Positions 59,142 to 64,000 of a stretch of 64,000 nt of DNA are shown here, piece by piece. How positions within the stretch are numbered: position 1 is the stretch's first letter; each line of letters begins with the position of its first letter. The stretch covers positions 87,972,964 through 88,036,963 of the forward strand of contig CM054118.1 of the NCBI GenBank assembly GCA_028673005.1, in the 5' to 3' direction. The notes under the pieces are model-generated. The model saw only the letters and a list, made by a program, of their open reading frames with translations. It made no database searches and was not told the DNA's origin. The DNA comes from Tanypteryx hageni (Eukaryota; Arthropoda; Insecta; Odonata; Petaluridae). Position numbers and translations under genes: made by a program.

Positions 59142-59432
59142 CTTGGATTATTATAGCCATAACTCCTTCCACACTGAACACACTCAGACAAGGGAGGAGG
59201 GAAACCCGGTGCCGGCATTAGCCTACTCTTAACGAAGAGCACCAAGGGGGCCTACAGCTTAACATCCCTTCCGTAGAACAGAATGCTGACTTTGAGTGGT
59301 CTCCTCAAACCACACAAACAGGGGGCCGGAAAAAATCCTACTTTCGTAGGATTCATGCCTGCTGTCCTTTCGAGCAGCAGGTGAGTAGCAGCCAGCATCC
59401 TCACCACTACACCACTGGCAGCTCCGAGGTGA
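59142..59432 (-). mobile_element. tRNA-derived SINE, copy 1
   Basis: Read on the minus strand: a decayed tRNA-like head (CTGCCAGTGGTGTAGTGGTG and AGGATGCTGGCTGC), a core with CCCCCTTGGTGCTCTTCGTT, AAGAGTAGGCTAATGCCGG and TCCCTCCTCCCTTGTCTGAG, and a tail GGAGTTATGGCTATAATAAT CCAAGAGCC. Box B is mutated (GAATCCTACG). It matches 62322-62606 from core to tail. Confidence 0.8.
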
Positions 59433-61484
59433 GGATATATATATCCTATTTTTTTATTGCCTGTACCTGATGGTGATTATTCACCGAAACCGGTCGTGTT
59501 TTGCATTTATTTGTGGAAATTAGCAAAAGTTTTATAATGAAAAATTCTATCTAGTATTGTTTATTTTATTTGATTATGGAATTCCATGAAGTCTCGGCTT
59601 TGTCCGTTAACTTCATTATTTTTCTGTGATCGTGATTTCATTGCTAGGTGATGTTTTCTTTCATTGCAAAGGACATGTCATAGCTCAGAATGGAGATCAC
59701 ACCATTAAATGAACATTTTCTTTGTCTCGTCGTTCGGGAGTATAGAATTGCAGTTCTCCTTGGTAACTTCACCTCTCATCACAATGACCCGTAATGCATT
59801 TCTTGTGGATTCTATTGGATTTGAATTCTTTTTTCGCTGCACTTGTAGGTTTTTCTGAAGTAGCATAATTTTGAGTCAATTCTGTTGCTTTTTTCGATAT
59901 TTTTTTCACATCCTCATTCTTTATCAGCTCCGCTCTCAATAAAAAAGATGCCCTCTTTATCTTGCCATTGCATTATTACAATGTTTTTCACATTGAGATG
60001 CATAAAGTGTCTGTTAAGCCATGGTCCAAATATGTTGCCTTGTTGAAAGTTTTGCTAAGCCTTTGTGAAATAGTGCTGGCAAAAACTGCATATTGTTGAT
60101 TTCATTGGCCTGGTTTTAATTTGTTGCCCATTTATATAATTATACTTGCCTCCAATAATTGTTAACTTCTCTTTTGGTTGGTTGGAAATTTGAACTTAGG
60201 ATCCCTTGTTTTTCTTATCGAATTTGAATGAATGAAAATTATTCCTTAATTCCTAGTTATTATCCAAGTATTGAAATAAAATTTTGATAATAAATAATAT
60301 AAATATCTTATTAACCTTTGGGTTTGATGCCGTTTTCTTATAATTATATTTTCCCTTACTATCTCCTCATTTCTTAGCCATTACACTTATTTAACCACAT
60401 TTCCTGCGTGATGAATTGCATTCTCAACAATTCATTTTCAGTGTTTCCTCTCAAATCACATGGCATAATGTGTGTTGTGACGTCATTCTAACGTGTGGCC
60501 ATTCCCCAAAATCTTGCCTCACACTCGTGATATCGTCCCAATTGGTGAGCCTCTGGCAATTGTATGTGAAGAAGAGATCTTCCTCTCCCAGAGTCTGATA
60601 TGTTGAGATCTACAGTAACACTCGCCACTTTTGAACGAATCGCCATCTATTGTGGAAAGATTGTTTCCTCTTGCATTGCCCTCTTCCAGCCACTCTCAGC
60701 AACTTCTCTCCCTCCGCTCCAGAGCACCGCCACCAAGTCACTTGCCTCATTTGGATGGCCACTTGTTTTGCTTAATTTTTCAAACTGACCCCGATGCCAT
60801 CTACAACTCTCTTTCTCACTCAATTGTTTTCTCTCCCTTTCATGTTTTGGCAACTCCCCCTTGCCCATCTCTCCTTCCCTCCCTCCTTCATCCTCCCACC
60901 ACCGCCTTCCTCCCTCCCCCCTCCTCCCCCTTACTCCACATTCCAGGGTCATATTATCTGTATTTCTTCAATGAGCAGTTTTAATTGCCTCCTCCTTCCC
61001 AGGTTGTAGCATAATTGCATCTTATAACTTCCATTTTTTTAACCTTCTTGGTATGATTGTGTGCAGTGGTGTAGTGAGGGGGGAGCAGAGGGGGGCAGTT
61101 ACCCCCGGTCGCAGGGGCTGAAGGGGTGCAGACTCATAAACCGTAAATTAACGTTTCTGTGTATAAACAATAATAATATTATATGCCGAATTAAAATGCT
61201 AATATAATATTCTTGGGTTTCCATCGCATTCCCCACATTACATTTGTCTGGAAAATAGTACAGGGAGCAAAGGGAGGGGGAGGCATCTCCGTGACTTGAC
61301 CCCGGGCGAAGGAGAACCTTCGATACACATTGTGTGTGGATGCAAAAGGTGGCCTCCTTCACTTCTCTTACTTTCCTCACTTCGTATCCTCCCATCGTTT
61401 ATGCTCTTATCTTTTTCCGGTGTCTGTCGGGCACATTGCTTGTAGGCGAGTCCCGAGATTCGACTGTTCGATATTCTAACAACT

Positions 61485-61915
61485 GTTTATTCTTGTCACT
61501 TATTTGTCAGTTGCAAATATATGCTTTAATACTTGATCAGTGAAAAAATTACTGGAATAAAAGTTATAGGTACATAATTTAAATTTCTACAACCTTGGTT
61601 CGAATCATTTCCCATTTTTAAAAGATTTTAAAAACTATATTTTTTAGCTGCTACCACCCCACCACCTGGAGGTAACTTTTGTAAACACTTTCCGCTTCAT
61701 TACTTCTTAGTAACGCCCCTTTTATGCTTAATCGTTGGAGCTTCATGGCTATATCCATTATCAGAAGGCTACGATATGAGTTTGTCATTTCTTTGTAAGG
61801 TCTTGTAATTTTTCTCGTAGTTCCTTAATATATTTATTATCATTTAACGTATTTGGAATATTTAGAAATATTACAGGTATGGAGAAATTCATGTGGTGGC
61901 TACATCAGATTTTTA
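61485..61915 (+). repeat. Dispersed repeat R1, partial copy
   Basis: From GTTTATTCTTGTCACTTATT through ACCACCCCACCACCTGGAGG, GTAACGCCCC, TTCATGGCTATATCCATTAT and TTTCTCGTAGTTCCTTAATA to GTGGTGGCTACATCAGATTT, parallel to the copies at 4896 and 12684. The 5' end of the repeat is missing. Confidence 0.8.
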
Positions 61916-62321
61916 TATGGATAGATAACAAAAGAAGGGACTCGATACTTTTTTCCCGAGTTGCTGGGACGCATCCTCCAATTATGACATGCAAGTCCAT
62001 GGGAAAGCTGCGCTCGACATTCTACTGTTTGGGATTCGACCGCGTTGCCAGGAACGCATCCCGGTCGGATCTGGGACTTCGTCGTATTTAATTTCTGCGA
62101 TGGGATTTTTCCGAGGGAGGATTCCATCGGACCTATCTTTTTCGGAGGCGAGAGTGAATCGCGAGGTGTCGCTCAAGAATCAGGAGAGTTAATCGGGAGG
62201 CAGGGATGGGAAGACATTTTGATGACGAAGAATGTTGAAACGGGTGAAGAATCCCTTCTCGGCGGCAGTGCCGGGAGCGAATGAGTTTTTGTTTGTAAGG
62301 AATTTCTGGCTAATCAACGTC

Positions 62322-62606
62322 TTGGATTATTATAGCCATAGCTCCTTCCACGCCGAACACACTCAAAAGGGAGGAGGGAAATCCGGTCCCGGCATTAGGC
62401 AACTCTTAACGAAGAGCACCAAGGGGGCAAACTGCCCTACGTCCCATCCGAAGGACGGAGCACCGACTTTGCGCGGTCTCCTCAAATCTGTGTGATTTGA
62501 AGAGGGGACTGGACGATCCCCGGTTGAAAAATCCGACCTCCGCCGGATTCGAACCTGGGACCGCTTCGTGGAAGGCCAACGCTCTAACCACTCCGCCACC
62601 CATGAA
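62322..62606 (-). mobile_element. tRNA-derived SINE, copy 2
   Basis: Minus-strand head GGGTGGCGGAGTGGTTAGAG CGTTGGCCTTCCACGAAGCG has a good box A (TGGCGGAGTGGTTAGAG), and GGTTCGAATCCGGCGGAGG contains a perfect box B. The core and tail are those of the copy at 59142. The head is tRNA-like, but the acceptor ends do not pair and the core follows directly, so it is not a tRNA gene. It looks younger than copy 1. Confidence 0.85.
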
Positions 62607-62699
62607 GCGAATGGGAGGCTGCGCGTTCGGTAGAGGGCATTCGAAGGTGACGGCTGTAATCCAATAGGTCTTATATATCGTACGCGTACGTATATTTCA

Positions 62700-63420
62700 C
62701 CGCTGTTCGCACGAATGGGAAAAATCGGGAAAGCGCGTATCCGGTTACGCCCAGAAATTTTGGGAGTTTTTTTTAAACCGCAGATTCATCCGCCATTTAT
62801 TGAGACCTCGTTCCAAATTGTCCTCCTCGAGGATAGTCCGATGATGAGCTCCCCGGAGGAGCGTCGTCCCTTCGCACCTTCTTCGATTCCTAAGGACTCG
62901 CTCTAAATCGCACGCTCGCAGCGCTTCGATAATGGGTCGAAAGGGGGGCGGCCTTCGCCCATGGGGCGGGGCGGGCCGCAGGTAGAGGAGGAGGTGGGGG
63001 CGAAGGGAGGTTGCCCACGCGATCCGGTCGTCCGCACTCTCCTCTCGCCTCACTCGGGAAGATGCGAGCCCTTTCCTCCAGCGGTGGTCCATCGGCGGCC
63101 GAATCGAGGGACGAGGCGAGGCGTTCGTCTGCTTCCGCCGCCGCGCCTTTCTTCCACCGGTTCTGTCGCGTGTCAATTCGCCTCGCCGCCCAGGTCGCCT
63201 CGCCCAGGAGGCTCTTTGCCATGGACCGCCTCGCGGGAAGCGTGGCGCGCATCGTGAGTATTCTCTTGAAATTTGCTGCTCTTTCGACAGCGAGCGCCCT
63301 GCGCGATGGTTTGTCCATGGTTCGAATCGCGTTTTTGGTGTCGTCTTCACCGAGTGCTTTCCTTCCTCGTCGCGTTTTTCCGCTCCACGGACTCCTCCTT
63401 GGGCCTATTTATTAGCGCGA
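62700..63420. promoter_or_regulatory. CpG-rich island, candidate internal promoter
   Basis: The most CpG-dense stretch in the window, abruptly different from the AT-rich DNA on both sides, with many CGs retained (for example GCCGCCGCGCC, TCGCCTCGCC). It surrounds an ATG frame ending in a consensus splice donor (63062-63253). It lies inside the OXR1 transcription unit, upstream of where the TLDc exons should be. No TATA box was identified. OXR1/NCOA7 genes are known to use internal promoters for short TLDc isoforms; that this is one is my inference. Confidence 0.55.
63062..63253 (+). CDS. Candidate first exon of a short isoform (presequence-like)
   Basis: ATG at 63062 opens 64 codons: MRALSSSGGPSAAESRDEAR, RSSASAAAPFFHRFCRVSIR, LAAQVASPRRLFAMDRLAGS and VARI. 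The frame ends exactly at GTGAGT (63254) in phase 0. A second in-frame ATG at 63221 has context GCCATGG, closer to Kozak, and would give only MDRLAGSVARI. The longer peptide is rich in Arg, Ser and Ala with few acids after residue 20 and could form an amphipathic mitochondrial presequence; short OXR1 isoforms have been reported in mitochondria. The link to OXR1 is inferred from position and strand; it could equally be the first exon of an unrelated downstream gene or a non-coding leader. Confidence 0.45.
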
Positions 63421-64000
63421 AGGACCTGATCCGAATTCTTGGACTAGGGCGATTCTGCGTTTCGATGCTAATGGTGGCAGTTATGTTGGGTTCTCGCTTT
63501 CCGTGTCCGATGCCTTGGGGCTTTTATACGAGTTTTGCCGATTCGACATTTAAAAATAGTGAAAAGTTGGTTCGTCTGGACTTCTGATCTTATTGGACGT
63601 CTTTTTGTCGAACTAATCCCATCGCGGATATTATGACGTTTGCCCTTTCGTCATTTATTATTTAAGCATTACACTCGAATTATATCGATTTCTTTCATAC
63701 ATTTTGCTAAGTGTTTTTGGCACAAGTGTAGTCTTCGGGTCTTCCTGAGTAGTAGAAAATTTCGTCGTTAGGGAATAATTTTTAGTGTTCTTTGATGGAG
63801 GGAGATGACGGTGAATAATGCATTAGTTGTAGTGTTTGGTGCAGAAGTTGTCGACTATTTGTAAGTATTCAAAACCTGACCGTCTTCCCGTACTACCGTT
63901 AAATTCAATAATTCAATAAAACGAATCGTTTGCTTAACGAAAGGTCATTTGTACTGGATGTAATACACGTTGAATGTTGTTCGATATTTTTTTCGATGAA
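63421..64000. other. Downstream of candidate first exon
   Basis: Moderately AT-rich intron-like DNA behind the donor at 63254. No exon or repeat recognised up to the window end. Confidence 0.6.

Larger units (their letters stand above)
57845..62700 (+). other. Intron after the last recognised OXR1 exon
   Basis: I searched for the TLDc hallmark (LPARxxGYPWxLVYSTxxHG) and did not see it in any frame. The region contains two inverted SINE copies (59142-59432, 62322-62606), R1 repeat sequence (61485-61915), a pyrimidine-rich stretch (60660-60950) and AT-rich DNA. Confidence 0.6.

Noticed and set aside
60416..60600. Possible OXR1 exon after TTTTCAG (60435-60441)
   Set aside because: The translated sequence has no TLDc or pre-TLDc resemblance, and no matching donor phase was found.
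60660..60980. Overlapping ORFs on both strands in a pyrimidine-rich stretch
   Set aside because: Low-complexity composition; reading frames on both strands lack motifs and splice context.
62745..63350. Minus-strand ORFs of 201 and 142 aa in the CpG island
   Set aside because: High GC keeps stops rare; no motif, and the plus strand has the better ATG and donor. Bidirectional transcription cannot be excluded.

Overview
The window is nuclear DNA of an animal, most likely an insect or another arthropod. There is no operon structure and there are no ribosome-binding sites. Short GC-rich coding blocks with AG...GT borders sit in AT-rich introns of 0.3 to 15 kb, and the spacer is full of decayed DNA transposons, SINEs and LINE pieces. 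I cannot narrow the species from sequence alone.

One gene accounts for almost all recognisable coding sequence: the plus-strand homologue of OXR1/NCOA7 (mustard, mtd, in flies). Eleven exons at 11105-57844 join with fully consistent splice phases into 2,589 nt (863 codons) with no stop. They encode, in order: a LysM domain whose first residues lie upstream; a serine/proline linker; the GRAM-like OXR1 domain (exons 2-3); a long acidic, low-complexity middle (exons 4-7); a conserved block leading to PELFVSFD, LIPRPARSCEDPPLYL and RPEYWFSVP (exons 8-10); an acidic stretch; and a short exon after Trp-Glu. The C-terminal TLDc domain, the catalytic-antioxidant/V-ATPase-associated part of this family, is not in the window and is expected beyond 64,000. 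The 5' exon or exons before the LysM exon are also missing.

Layout: 1-11,104 is upstream DNA or a 5' intron, made mostly of repeats and without a supported exon. 11,105-20,352 holds exons 1-4, with a striking C-rich minisatellite directly behind exon 1. 20,353-28,314 holds exons 5-7. 28,315-54,661 holds two very long introns either side of exon 8; these are a transposon graveyard (mariner, Tigger/pogo, hAT, Harbinger-like foldback, LINE, SINEs). 54,662-57,844 holds exons 9-11. 57,845-62,700 is intron with SINEs. 62,700-63,420 is a CpG-rich island with an ATG reading frame that ends at a consensus splice donor. It is a good candidate for an internal promoter and first exon of a short TLDc-only isoform, since internal promoters of that kind are known in this family.

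I found no rRNA, functional tRNA, CRISPR array or bacterial-type system. The most unusual things are the minisatellite against the exon 1 donor, the candidate internal promoter with a mitochondrial-presequence-like peptide, a set of elements sharing the terminus TACCGTATT(T/A), and several large foldback structures.
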